Positions 1-6,764 of a stretch of DNA of 33,902 nt are shown here, in pieces. The stretch comes from Streptococcus parasanguinis. GTDB taxonomy: Bacteria; Bacillota; Bacilli; Lactobacillales; Streptococcaceae. The notes below the pieces were generated by a model. That model was not told where the DNA came from and searched no databases. It worked only from the letters and a program-made list of their open reading frames with translations. A program made the translations under genes and the position numbers. Each line of letters opens with the position of its first letter. The stretch's first letter is position 1. The stretch is from assembly GCA_018365265.1 (NCBI GenBank), contig JAGZKI010000026.1, positions 1 to 33,902 on the forward strand. Direction: 5' to 3'.

Positions 1-1
1 A

Positions 2-403
2 GCTCCTGACTATGTACCTCGTACTGACTGGGACTGGATCATCTACCCTCAAGGTTTGTATGATCAAATCATGCGTGTCAAGAAAGATTATCCAAACTAT
101 AAGAAAATCTACATCACTGAAAACGGACTGGGCTACAAAGATGAGTTTGTGGATAATACGGTTTATGACGATGGACGGATTGATTATGTGAAACAACACT
201 TAGAGGTCTTGTCTGATGCGATTGCAGATGGTGCTAATGTCAAAGGTTACTTCATCTGGTCTCTCATGGACGTTTTCTCATGGTCAAATGGTTACGAAAA
301 ACGCTATGGTCTCTTTTATGTGGACTTTGAAACCCAAGAGCGCTATCCTAAGAAATCTGCTCATTGGTACAAGAAAGTAGCCGAAAGCCAAGTGATTGAA
401 TAA
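2..403 (+). CDS. lacG: 6-phospho-beta-galactosidase, C-terminal part (cut by window start)
   Basis: Glycoside hydrolase family 1 enzyme that hydrolyses lactose-6-phosphate, taken up by a PTS, to glucose and galactose-6-phosphate in the tagatose pathway. Only the last 133 residues are present; the reading frame is open from position 2, so the gene begins upstream of the window. The visible part has TDWDWIIYPQGLYDQ, the nucleophile motif YITENGLG (Glu of TENG) and WSNGYEKRYGLFYVDF. In the last, Ser, Lys and Tyr match the sugar-phosphate binding residues of LacG-type enzymes. The very close fit to remembered streptococcal LacG C-termini favours lacG over a 6-phospho-beta-glucosidase, but the N-terminal half is unseen. 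The hairpin that starts 5 nt after the stop probably terminates the lac operon. Confidence 0.88.
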   Translation, partial: APDYVPRTDWDWIIYPQGLYDQIMRVKKDYPNYKKIYITENGLGYKDEFVDNTVYDDGRIDYVKQHLEVLSDAIADGANVKGYFIWSLMDVFSWSNGYEKRYGLFYVDFETQERYPKKSAHWYKKVAESQVIE

Positions 404-408
404 GTATA

Positions 409-590
409 AGAGGCTGGGACAAAAGTCCTAGCCTCTCAATTATTTTTGGATTGTCGAGCAAGACGCAGTGGTTGAGTGGGCTCTATTACGCTGATTTCAT
501 CAGCTTTTACAACCCTACTCAACTGTGCGGAGGTGGGACGACGAAATCGAATTCTAACGAATTACCGATTTCTGTCTCACTCTCTTTTTT
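409..590 (+). repeat. Structured intergenic repeat, copy 1 (three hairpin modules, two of them terminator-like)
   Basis: About 182 bp of non-coding sequence. Module 1 is a 12-bp hairpin (409-420 with 425-436, loop AAAA, one G.U) followed by a T-rich stretch. Module 2 is a nested structure: GTTGAGTGGG (471-480) pairs with 514-523 around an inner 6-bp hairpin GCTGAT/ATCAGC (490-495, 499-504). Module 3 is a long hairpin: GTGGGAC 533-539 with 574-580, GAAATCG 543-549 with 566-572, AATTC 550-554 with 559-563, then T6 at 585-590. The first 150 nt recur at 33753-33902 with seven substitutions and no indels. Here it follows the lacG stop and must act as its terminator. It probably belongs to a dispersed, lineage-specific repeat family; the genome copy number cannot be judged from here. 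Confidence 0.8.
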
Positions 591-645
591 ATTTTTACTA
601 GAAGAGGGTCTCTTAAACGGATCTCTTCTTTCAGCCCCTAATTTA

Positions 646-654
646 TGGTATAAT
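646..654 (+). promoter_or_regulatory. Extended -10 promoter of the lysR-lspA-rluD operon
   Basis: TGGTATAAT is a perfect extended -10 element (TG at 646-647, TATAAT at 649-654). No clear -35 is visible, as is usual for extended -10 promoters. The predicted start near 661 leaves a short leader containing AAGGAAAA (671-678), well placed before the ATG at 683. Confidence 0.75.
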
Positions 655-682
655 AGATCGATACTGTAATAAGGAAAATAGA

Positions 683-1585
683 ATGAATATACAACAATTA
701 CGATATGTAGTGGCGATTGCCAATAGTGGTACTTTTCGTGAGGCTGCTGAAAAAATGTATGTGAGTCAGCCTAGCTTGTCCATCTCCGTCAGAGATCTGG
801 AAAAAGAACTGGGTTTTAAGATTTTTCGTCGGACTAGTTCTGGGACTTTTTTGACCCGTCGGGGAATGGAATTTTATGAAAAAGCGCAGGACGTGGTCAA
901 AGGGTTTGATATTTTTCAAAATCAATATGCCAGTCCCGAAGAAGAGAAGAAAGAATTCTCCATTTCGAGTCAGCACTATGACTTCTTACCACCTTTGATG
1001 ACGGAATTCTCGATCCGCTATCCGGAAAATAAAAACTTCCGCATCTTTGAATCAACGACGGTCCAAATTTTAGACGAAGTGGCTCAAGGGCATAGTGAGT
1101 TGGGGATTATTTATCTCAACCGTCAAAATACCAAGGGGATTATGCAACGGGTTGATAAATTAGGGCTTGAAGTGGTCGATTTGATCCCTTTTCAGACTCA
1201 TATTTACCTTCGTAAGGGACACCCTCTGGCTAAGAAGAAAAAACTGGTTATGGAAGATCTAGCTCAGTTGCCAACTGTTCGTTTTACCCAAGAAAAAGAT
1301 GAGTACCTCTATTATTCAGAGAACTTTGTCGATACCAGCTCGAGCTCACAAATGTTCAATGTGACCGACCGGGCAACCTTGAATGGAATCTTGGAGCGGA
1401 CGGATGCTTATGCGACGGGATCAGGCTTTTTAGATAGCCAGTCAGTGAATGGTATTACCGTGATACCTTTGGAAGACAACCTGGACAATAAAATGGTCTA
1501 TGTCAAACGAGAAGAGATGGATCTCTCTCCTGTAGCAGAGAAGTTTGTCGAGGTCATGGTAGAATATTTTGATCAAAAGAGGTAA
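683..1585 (+). CDS. LysR-family transcriptional regulator (CpsY/MtaR-type)
   Basis: A 300-residue LysR-type regulator. The N-terminal winged helix-turn-helix (residues about 1-60, MNIQQLRYVV, FREAAEKMYVSQPSLS, LEKELGFKIFRR) is typical, and the remainder is the periplasmic-binding-protein-like effector domain with SISSQHYDFLPP. The sequence closely resembles the streptococcal CpsY/MtaR group, members of which have been linked to methionine uptake, capsule or cell-wall maintenance. The target genes here are not inferable. Start: ATG with SD AAGGAAAA seven nt upstream, behind an extended -10 promoter. It is followed after 3 nt by lspA, so it is co-transcribed with lspA and rluD. The family assignment is firm; the CpsY/MtaR subgroup is from memory of family sequences. 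Confidence 0.85.
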   Translation: MNIQQLRYVVAIANSGTFREAAEKMYVSQPSLSISVRDLEKELGFKIFRRTSSGTFLTRRGMEFYEKAQDVVKGFDIFQNQYASPEEEKKEFSISSQHYDFLPPLMTEFSIRYPENKNFRIFESTTVQILDEVAQGHSELGIIYLNRQNTKGIMQRVDKLGLEVVDLIPFQTHIYLRKGHPLAKKKKLVMEDLAQLPTVRFTQEKDEYLYYSENFVDTSSSSQMFNVTDRATLNGILERTDAYATGSGFLDSQSVNGITVIPLEDNLDNKMVYVKREEMDLSPVAEKFVEVMVEYFDQKR

Positions 1586-1588
1586 GAA

Positions 1589-2050
1589 ATGAAGAGAAAA
1601 ACAATGGTCCCGGTAGCGATTGTCCTATTGGTCCTACTGGATCAGCTGGTCAAATGGTATGTGGTGAAGAACATTCCACTGGGTGTCGTCAAGTCTTTTA
1701 TTCCCCATGTGGTCAGTCTGACCTATCTTCAAAACACAGGTGCAGCTTTTTCGCTTCTTGAAAATCAGCAATGGTTCTTTACCCTCATCACGCTAGTCGT
1801 GATGGTAGGGGCCTTTTACTATCTTTATAAGCACCTAAAAGGTTCGCTTTGGATGGTGACAGGCTTGACCTTAGTCATTGCAGGTGGCTTGGGGAATTTT
1901 ATCGATCGCCTGCGTCAGGGCTTCGTGGTCGATATGTTCCACCTGGACTTTATGAATTTTGCCATTTTTAATGTAGCAGATAGCTATTTGACAGTTGGAG
2001 TTTTCTTGCTCCTGATCCTGATGTTGAAAGAGGAAACGCATGGAAATTAA
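1589..2050 (+). CDS. lspA: Lipoprotein signal peptidase (signal peptidase II)
   Basis: Membrane aspartyl protease that cleaves prolipoproteins before the lipidated cysteine. At 153 residues it has the family's usual length and four hydrophobic segments. The conserved blocks are NTGAAFS (49-55), GNFIDRLRQGFVVDMF with catalytic Asp115, and FNVADSYLTVG with Asp131. It lies between lysR (3-nt gap) and rluD (the rluD ATG overlaps its 3' end by 11 nt), so translation is coupled. Its substrates in this window would include the BMP lipoprotein (29007) and the LdcB-like lipoprotein (23265). Confidence 0.95.
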   Translation: MKRKTMVPVAIVLLVLLDQLVKWYVVKNIPLGVVKSFIPHVVSLTYLQNTGAAFSLLENQQWFFTLITLVVMVGAFYYLYKHLKGSLWMVTGLTLVIAGGLGNFIDRLRQGFVVDMFHLDFMNFAIFNVADSYLTVGVFLLLILMLKEETHGN

Positions 2051-2930
2051 AATCGAAGTAGCCGGTGCGCGACTGGATAAAGCTTTGGCGGATTTGACCC
2101 CCTTGTCACGAGCTGTGGCTAATGAGCAGATCAAAGAAGGAAAAGTTCTGGTCAATGGAACTGTGAAAAAAGCCAAGTACACGGTTAAAGAAGGGGACAT
2201 CATCCAGTACGAAGTCCCAGAAGTCGAAGAGGTCAGCTATGAAGCAGAAGATCTGCCCTTAGACATCGTCTATGAGGACCAGGATGTTGTGGTGGTCAAT
2301 AAACCTCAAGGCATGGTTGTTCACCCCAGTGCCGGCCACACCAGCGGGACCTTGGTCAATGCGCTCTTATACCATATCAAGGATCTTTCAGGGATCAATG
2401 GAGAATTGCGTCCAGGGATCGTTCATCGGATCGATAAAGACACGTCAGGCCTCTTGATGGTCGCAAAAAATGACCAAGCTCACGTCGCCTTAGCAGAGGA
2501 ACTAAAAGACAAAAAATCACTACGGAAGTATTGGGCCATTGTCCATGGCAACCTTCCGAACGATCGGGGCATGATTGAAGCACCCATTGGTCGCAGTGAA
2601 AAGGACCGGAAAAAACAAGCGGTGACGGCTAAAGGAAAACCGGCAGTGACCCGTTTTCAAGTCTTGGAACGCTTTGGGAATTACACCTTGGTAGAGTTGC
2701 AACTGGAGACTGGTCGGACTCACCAAATTCGGGTGCACATGGCCTATATTGGCCATCCAGTGGCTGGAGATCCTGCTTATGGACCTAAGAAAACACTCAA
2801 AGGACAAGGACAGTTTCTGCATGCGCGGACACTCGGCTTTACCCACCCTCGCACAGGAGAGACTTTGGAATTTACAGCAGAAGTGCCAGCGATCTTTGAG
2901 AAAACGCTGGAAGACCTTCGAAAAGGATAA
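2040..2930 (+). CDS. rluD: RluD-type 23S rRNA pseudouridine synthase
   Basis: A RluA-family pseudouridine synthase of 296 residues, expected to modify large-subunit rRNA. It has an N-terminal S4-like RNA-binding domain (about 10-60, ARLDKALADL, VNGTVKKAKYTVKEGD) and a catalytic domain with HRIDKDTSGLL (129-139; Asp134 is the catalytic aspartate) and GRTHQIRVHMAYIGHPVAGDP. The start overlaps the lspA 3' end. RluA, RluC and RluD paralogues are hard to tell apart by eye; the S4 domain and the lspA linkage favour the RluD/YlyB group. The gene ends just before a divergent structured repeat that may also terminate the operon. Confidence 0.88.
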   Translation: MEIKIEVAGARLDKALADLTPLSRAVANEQIKEGKVLVNGTVKKAKYTVKEGDIIQYEVPEVEEVSYEAEDLPLDIVYEDQDVVVVNKPQGMVVHPSAGHTSGTLVNALLYHIKDLSGINGELRPGIVHRIDKDTSGLLMVAKNDQAHVALAEELKDKKSLRKYWAIVHGNLPNDRGMIEAPIGRSEKDRKKQAVTAKGKPAVTRFQVLERFGNYTLVELQLETGRTHQIRVHMAYIGHPVAGDPAYGPKKTLKGQGQFLHARTLGFTHPRTGETLEFTAEVPAIFEKTLEDLRKG

Positions 2931-2938
2931 TGAAGAAT

Positions 2939-3183
2939 GGGAGTGGGAAAGAACTCCTAAATTTAGAAAAGGTTGAAAAGTTTTCCCAAACCTTTTCAAT
3001 CTTCCCACCCCGCATAGCTCCAACAGTCTGGGAGACTGTTGGAGGTTGCAGATAAAGGAAACTTTGTTTCCCTCATTAGGTCATCTTTGGAGCCTAAAAA
3101 GCGAACAAAGATTCCAATCAACCACTGCGTCATACTGTTATTACTATCAAACATTGAGAGCTGGACAGTTTTTGTCCAGCCTC
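2939..3183 (-). repeat. Divergent, inverted relative of the structured intergenic repeat
   Basis: Fills the rluD-proB gap. Read on the minus strand it matches the repeat at 409-590 in scattered conserved blocks in the same order: the terminal hairpin GCTGGACA/TGTCCAGC (3160-3167 with 3173-3180), a 13-nt exact match TCAACCACTGCGT (3118-3130, reverse complement of 463-475), the CCCACCCCGCATAG block (3004-3017) and the GTGGG/CCCAC stem (2943-2947 with 3004-3008) around an A/T-rich inner stem. Where copy 1 has the GCTGAT/ATCAGC hairpin, this copy carries a perfect 12-bp hairpin (3018-3029 with 3033-3044, loop GGG). No protein-coding gene is credible in this 299-nt gap. Confidence 0.6.
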
Positions 3184-3229
3184 ACTTTCATTACATACGA
3201 AATAAATAGTATTAGAAAGAAACATAGAG

Positions 3230-4339
3230 ATGAAAGCAAAACGAATCGTCTTTAAAGTAGGGACCTCGTCTTTGACCAATCCCGATGGGAGTCTCTCCAG
3301 ACAGAAGGTCAAGGTCATTACCCAGCAGTTGGCTCTCTTACACGAATCGGGCCATGAGTTGATCTTGGTCTCATCAGGGGCGGTTGCTGCTGGATTCGGT
3401 GCCCTTGGTTTTAAGAAACGGCCGACTAAGGTGGCAGACAAGCAAGCCTCTGCGGCAGTTGGTCAAGGTTTATTGATGGAAGAATATACCTCTAATCTTC
3501 TTTTACGCAACATTGTTTCTGCACAGATTTTATTAACCCAGGATGACTTTGCGGATCAACGTCGCTATAAGAATGCCCACCAGGCCCTTTCTGTCTTACT
3601 CAACCGTGGGGCGATTCCGATTATCAATGAAAATGATACGGTCTCTATCGCTGAGCTAAAAGTTGGTGACAATGATACCTTGAGTGCGCAGGTTGCGGCC
3701 ATGGCCCAGGCGGATCTTTTGGTGCTGTTGACGGATGTGGATGGCCTCTATACAGCCAATCCTTCTCAGGATCCAACAGCCAAGCGTTTGGAGCGGATCG
3801 AGCACATTTCTCGCGAGATGATCGAGATGGCTGGAGGTGCAGGTAGTAGCAATGGAACTGGCGGAATGCTGACCAAACTCAAGGCAGCGACCCTGGCGAC
3901 AGAGTCTGGGGTTCCTGTCTATATTTGCTCATCTCTCAAGCCTGATGCCTTGATCGAAGCGGCGCAAGAGCAAGCAGATGGCAGTTACTTCCTAGCAGAA
4001 GACAAGGGGTTAAAAACCCAGAAGCAATGGCTAGCCTTTTATGCAGAAAGTAAAGGCGCTCTTTGGGTGGATGCTGGAGCGGCTGAGGCCTTGTTGCAAT
4101 ACGGAAAGAGTTTATTGATTTCTGGTGTGACCAAGGCAGAAGGGGATTTTTCTTATCAAGACATCGTCAGCGTCTATCATCAAGAGTCAGGACAATTACT
4201 AGGGAAAGGGAAAGTTCGTCTCGGCCAGTCGGCTGTGCGCGATATGCTCCAATCTAAAAAAGCCAAGGGAATCCTGATCCACCGGGATGATTGGATCTCG
4301 GTAACTCCTGAGATTGACTTACTCTTTACAGAATTCTAA
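3230..4339 (+). CDS. proB: Glutamate 5-kinase
   Basis: First enzyme of proline synthesis; phosphorylates glutamate to gamma-glutamyl phosphate. The 369-residue protein has the amino-acid-kinase fold with VFKVGTSSLT near the N-terminus, LVSSGAVAAGFGALG, the NENDTV block, VGDNDTLSA, LLTDVDGLYTANP and GTGGMLTKL. A C-terminal PUA domain follows (about 275-369, GALWVDAGAAEALL, SLLISGV). Start at ATG with only a weak SD upstream. The proA start lies 10 nt past the stop. In this family proline feedback-inhibits the kinase domain. I see no T-box or other recognisable riboswitch upstream; the gap is filled by the inverted repeat. Confidence 0.96.
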   Translation: MKAKRIVFKVGTSSLTNPDGSLSRQKVKVITQQLALLHESGHELILVSSGAVAAGFGALGFKKRPTKVADKQASAAVGQGLLMEEYTSNLLLRNIVSAQILLTQDDFADQRRYKNAHQALSVLLNRGAIPIINENDTVSIAELKVGDNDTLSAQVAAMAQADLLVLLTDVDGLYTANPSQDPTAKRLERIEHISREMIEMAGGAGSSNGTGGMLTKLKAATLATESGVPVYICSSLKPDALIEAAQEQADGSYFLAEDKGLKTQKQWLAFYAESKGALWVDAGAAEALLQYGKSLLISGVTKAEGDFSYQDIVSVYHQESGQLLGKGKVRLGQSAVRDMLQSKKAKGILIHRDDWISVTPEIDLLFTEF

Positions 4340-4349
4340 AGGAAAATGT

Positions 4350-5597
4350 ATGGAAACAACACAAGAACAATTAGCCTTAGCGAGATCGGCTAAGAAAAGC
4401 ATCAATACGGCCAGTACCGCTCTTAAAAATCAGGCCTTAGAAGCTATGGCCAGCCAACTTCTGAAAGCGACGGAAGCCATTTTAGCAGCCAATCAAATCG
4501 ATATGGAAGCGGCACGTGGGAAGATCTCTGAAGTCATGCTCGATCGCCTATTTCTTGATCAAGAGCGGATTGAAGGGATGGCACAAGGTATCCGTGCTTT
4601 AATCGATCTGCCAGATCCGATTGGGGAAGTGCTGGATACTGAAGTCTTGGAAAATGGCCTTGAAATCCAGAAGATTCGAGTCGCTATGGGCGTCATTGGG
4701 ATCATTTATGAAAGCCGTCCAAATGTAACGTCAGACGCTGCAGCGCTTGCCATCAAGAGTGGAAATGCAGTGGTTCTTCGTACTGGAAAGGATGCCTTTC
4801 ATTCTGCCCAAGCGATCGTGACCGCTCTTAAGGCTGGATTGGAAGAAGCCGGACTCAATCCAGACCTTCTCCAATTGATCCAAGATACGAGTCGAGCTTC
4901 CAGCCTTGCTATGATGAAGGCCAAGGGCTACCTGGACTTGCTTATTCCACGAGGTGGTGCTGGCTTGATCCAAGCAGTGGTTGAAAATGCCATTGTCCCC
5001 GTGATCGAGACAGGAACTGGAATTGTTCATGTCTATGTGGACAAGGAGGCTGACTTCCAGAAAGCCCTAGCGATTATCGAAAATGCCAAGACCAGTCGCC
5101 CCTCTGTCTGCAATGCTATGGAGGTCTTGTTGGTCGATCAAGCGATCGCGTCTGATTTCTTGCCCTTGGTCAAAGAGCGCTTAGTGGATGAGCGGGAAAG
5201 ATCGGTTGAGTTGCGCCTAGATGAGGACGCACAGGCTATCATTTCGGGGAAAGCAGCGCAGGAGCAGGATTTTGATACCGAATTTTTAGATTATATTTTA
5301 GCAGTCAAGGTCGTTGATGGAGTCGAGGAAGCGGTAGGTCACATAGAAGCTCATAGCACCCATCATTCGGATGCCATTGTGACTGAAAATCCTGAAACAG
5401 CCGCTTATTTTACCAAGCAAGTAGATTCAGCAGCCGTTTATGTCAATGCTTCTACACGCTTTACAGATGGGGGTCAATTTGGTCTAGGTTGTGAAATGGG
5501 GATCTCGACCCAGAAACTCCATGCGCGTGGACCGATGGGACTCCGGGAAATGACCAGTTACAAATATATCGTCAGTGGAAATGGTCAAGTGAGGTAA
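4350..5597 (+). CDS. proA: Gamma-glutamyl phosphate reductase
   Basis: Second proline-pathway enzyme; reduces gamma-glutamyl phosphate to glutamate semialdehyde with NADPH. It is a 415-residue aldehyde dehydrogenase-fold protein with YESRPNVTSDA, the nucleotide-binding SGNAVVLRTGKDA, PRGGAGLI and the catalytic cysteine in SRPSVCNAMEVLL (Cys254). The ATG at 4350 is chosen because AAAGGAAA (4338-4345) precedes it at proper spacing and the product then has the family length; a longer in-frame reading to 4314 would need a TTG start inside proB. Transcribed with proB and proC (3-nt gap to proC). Confidence 0.96.
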   Translation: METTQEQLALARSAKKSINTASTALKNQALEAMASQLLKATEAILAANQIDMEAARGKISEVMLDRLFLDQERIEGMAQGIRALIDLPDPIGEVLDTEVLENGLEIQKIRVAMGVIGIIYESRPNVTSDAAALAIKSGNAVVLRTGKDAFHSAQAIVTALKAGLEEAGLNPDLLQLIQDTSRASSLAMMKAKGYLDLLIPRGGAGLIQAVVENAIVPVIETGTGIVHVYVDKEADFQKALAIIENAKTSRPSVCNAMEVLLVDQAIASDFLPLVKERLVDERERSVELRLDEDAQAIISGKAAQEQDFDTEFLDYILAVKVVDGVEEAVGHIEAHSTHHSDAIVTENPETAAYFTKQVDSAAVYVNASTRFTDGGQFGLGCEMGISTQKLHARGPMGLREMTSYKYIVSGNGQVR

Positions 5598-5600
5598 GAA

Positions 5601-6416
5601 ATGAAAGTTGCATTTATCGGTCTTGGAAACATGGGGGCTAGTTTAGCCAAAGCAGTCGCAAAAGAAGTGGACGCGCAAGACCTGCTCTTGGTCAATCGTT
5701 CTCCTCAAAAGGTGCAAGAGTTTATCAGCCAGTATGGGGGAACGGCGTCTGATCTTGAACAAGTCTTTCATAAGGCTGAAGTAATCTTTTTAGGGGTCAA
5801 ACCCTATCAGATTTGCCCTCTCCTAGAGGAGTATCAGGGTATCTTGGCTCAACGCTCTAATCTCTTGCTAGTTTCCATGGCTGCAGGCCTGGAACTAGAA
5901 AAGATGGCTGACGTGATCCAGAACGCCCAGGTGGGTCTCATTCGCATCATGCCCAATACGCCTGTAGCCATTGGTCAAGGTGTTATCAGTCTGGCCCGCT
6001 CCCAAGCAGTGACAGACCAGCAAGTAGCCAAAGTCAACCAGCTCTTATCAGGAGCAGGGGCCCTCTATGAAATCGAAGAAAAATTGATGGATCCTGCAAC
6101 GGCTGTTGCAGGCTGTGGGCCAGCCTTTGTCTATCAGATGATTGAAGCCATGGCAGCTGCAGGAGTAGGATTAGGACTTACACGAGAGCAAGCCTTGCAG
6201 ATGGCTGCACAGACCTTCCAAGGCGCTAGTCAAATGGTCCTAGAGACAGGTGAGCACCCAGCCCGCTTGCGAGATGCAGTTTGTAGCCCAGGTGGCTCTA
6301 CCATCGCAGGAGTCAACCGCTTAGAACAAGTCGGCCTACGGGGCGACATCATTGCAGGAGTGGAAGCAGCCTACAAACGCACCCAAGAAATGGGACAAGA
6401 GGCAGGGCAAAATTAG
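5601..6416 (+). CDS. proC: Pyrroline-5-carboxylate reductase
   Basis: Last step of proline synthesis, NAD(P)H reduction of pyrroline-5-carboxylate. The 271-residue protein begins with the Rossmann motif FIGLGNMG (5-12) and has LGVKP, RIMPNTP, the dimerisation helix block GCGPAFVYQMIEAMAAAGVGLGL and the C-terminal SPGGSTIAGV signature. Length matches the family. The SD is AGTGAGGT in the 3' end of proA. The operon ends here; the first good terminator downstream is the duplicated hairpin at 6673-6753. Confidence 0.97.
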   Translation: MKVAFIGLGNMGASLAKAVAKEVDAQDLLLVNRSPQKVQEFISQYGGTASDLEQVFHKAEVIFLGVKPYQICPLLEEYQGILAQRSNLLLVSMAAGLELEKMADVIQNAQVGLIRIMPNTPVAIGQGVISLARSQAVTDQQVAKVNQLLSGAGALYEIEEKLMDPATAVAGCGPAFVYQMIEAMAAAGVGLGLTREQALQMAAQTFQGASQMVLETGEHPARLRDAVCSPGGSTIAGVNRLEQVGLRGDIIAGVEAAYKRTQEMGQEAGQN

Positions 6417-6509
6417 ATAAAATAATTGGTCAAAACCAAGTTTGGAGAACGTTGACGAACTGTTCTTTCATCCAAATCTAACAAATCAAGAATTATCCAA
6501 GCCTCTATT
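6417..6509 (+). other. Stem-loop region directly after proC
   Basis: The start of a 341-nt gap without a gene. A hairpin can form between TTTGGA (6441-6446) and TCCAAA (6471-6476) around a GAAC/GTTC stem. No U-tract follows, so this is not a standard terminator. It may be the flank of the cloverleaf-like element that follows. Confidence 0.35.
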
Positions 6510-6648
6510 GAAACTTTTCCGCCGTGAGAAAAGTGCCTGAAACTTAATGGTTTCAGGCACTCGGGAGTTTTGAAACCTTAGATTCAAAACTAAGTCATGG
6601 AACTTCTATGAAGTTCGCTGATGTCCGTTCTCACCTAAGGAAAGTTTC
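6510..6648. repeat. Cloverleaf-like structured intergenic element (possible MITE-type repeat)
   Basis: Ends in imperfect inverted repeats GAAACTTTTCC (6510-6520) and GGAAAGTTTC (6639-6648), continued inward by TGAGAA/TTCTCA (6525-6530 with 6628-6633). This closing stem encloses three perfect hairpins: 12 bp AGTGCCTGAAAC/GTTTCAGGCACT (6532-6543 with 6550-6561), 8 bp GTTTTGAA/TTCAAAAC (6567-6574 with 6583-6590) and 7 bp GAACTTC/GAAGTTC (6600-6606 with 6610-6616). It is non-coding. So many stems in 139 nt argue for a selected RNA or DNA structure or a small mobile repeat. I cannot name a family. Confidence 0.6.
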
Positions 6649-6654
6649 TAAGAG

Positions 6655-6764
6655 GACTTTATTTTAAATGTAAAAGATTGGTTTTGGCCAATCTTTTTTA
6701 CGTTAGAGCGACTTTATTTTAAATGTAAAAGATTGGTTTTGGCCAATCTTTTTTACGTTAGAGC
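6655..6764. repeat. Tandem duplication of a 55-bp bidirectional terminator
   Basis: Two identical 55-bp units (6655-6709 and 6710-6764) each hold the hairpin AAAAGATTGG-TTTTGG-CCAATCTTTT, with T-runs on both sides. They can terminate proC transcripts (plus) and ABC-F transcripts (minus). The second unit includes the last three codons and stop of the ABC-F gene, so the duplication arose by copying the gene's 3' end together with its terminator. Confidence 0.9.

Noticed and set aside
451..669. 72-codon open frame across the structured repeat and the lysR promoter
   Set aside because: It lies inside non-coding hairpins and runs through the lysR -10 box. No SD and no protein-like composition; the same frame would recur in every copy of the repeat and is likely to be mis-annotated elsewhere.
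2520..3023. 167-codon minus-strand open frame across the rluD 3' end
   Set aside because: It is antisense to rluD catalytic motifs and runs into the structured repeat; composition is not protein-like.
2931..3229. T-box or proline-responsive riboswitch ahead of proB
   Set aside because: No T-box core (AGGGTGGNACCGCG-like) or specifier loop is visible, and the hairpins are explained by the inverted intergenic repeat.
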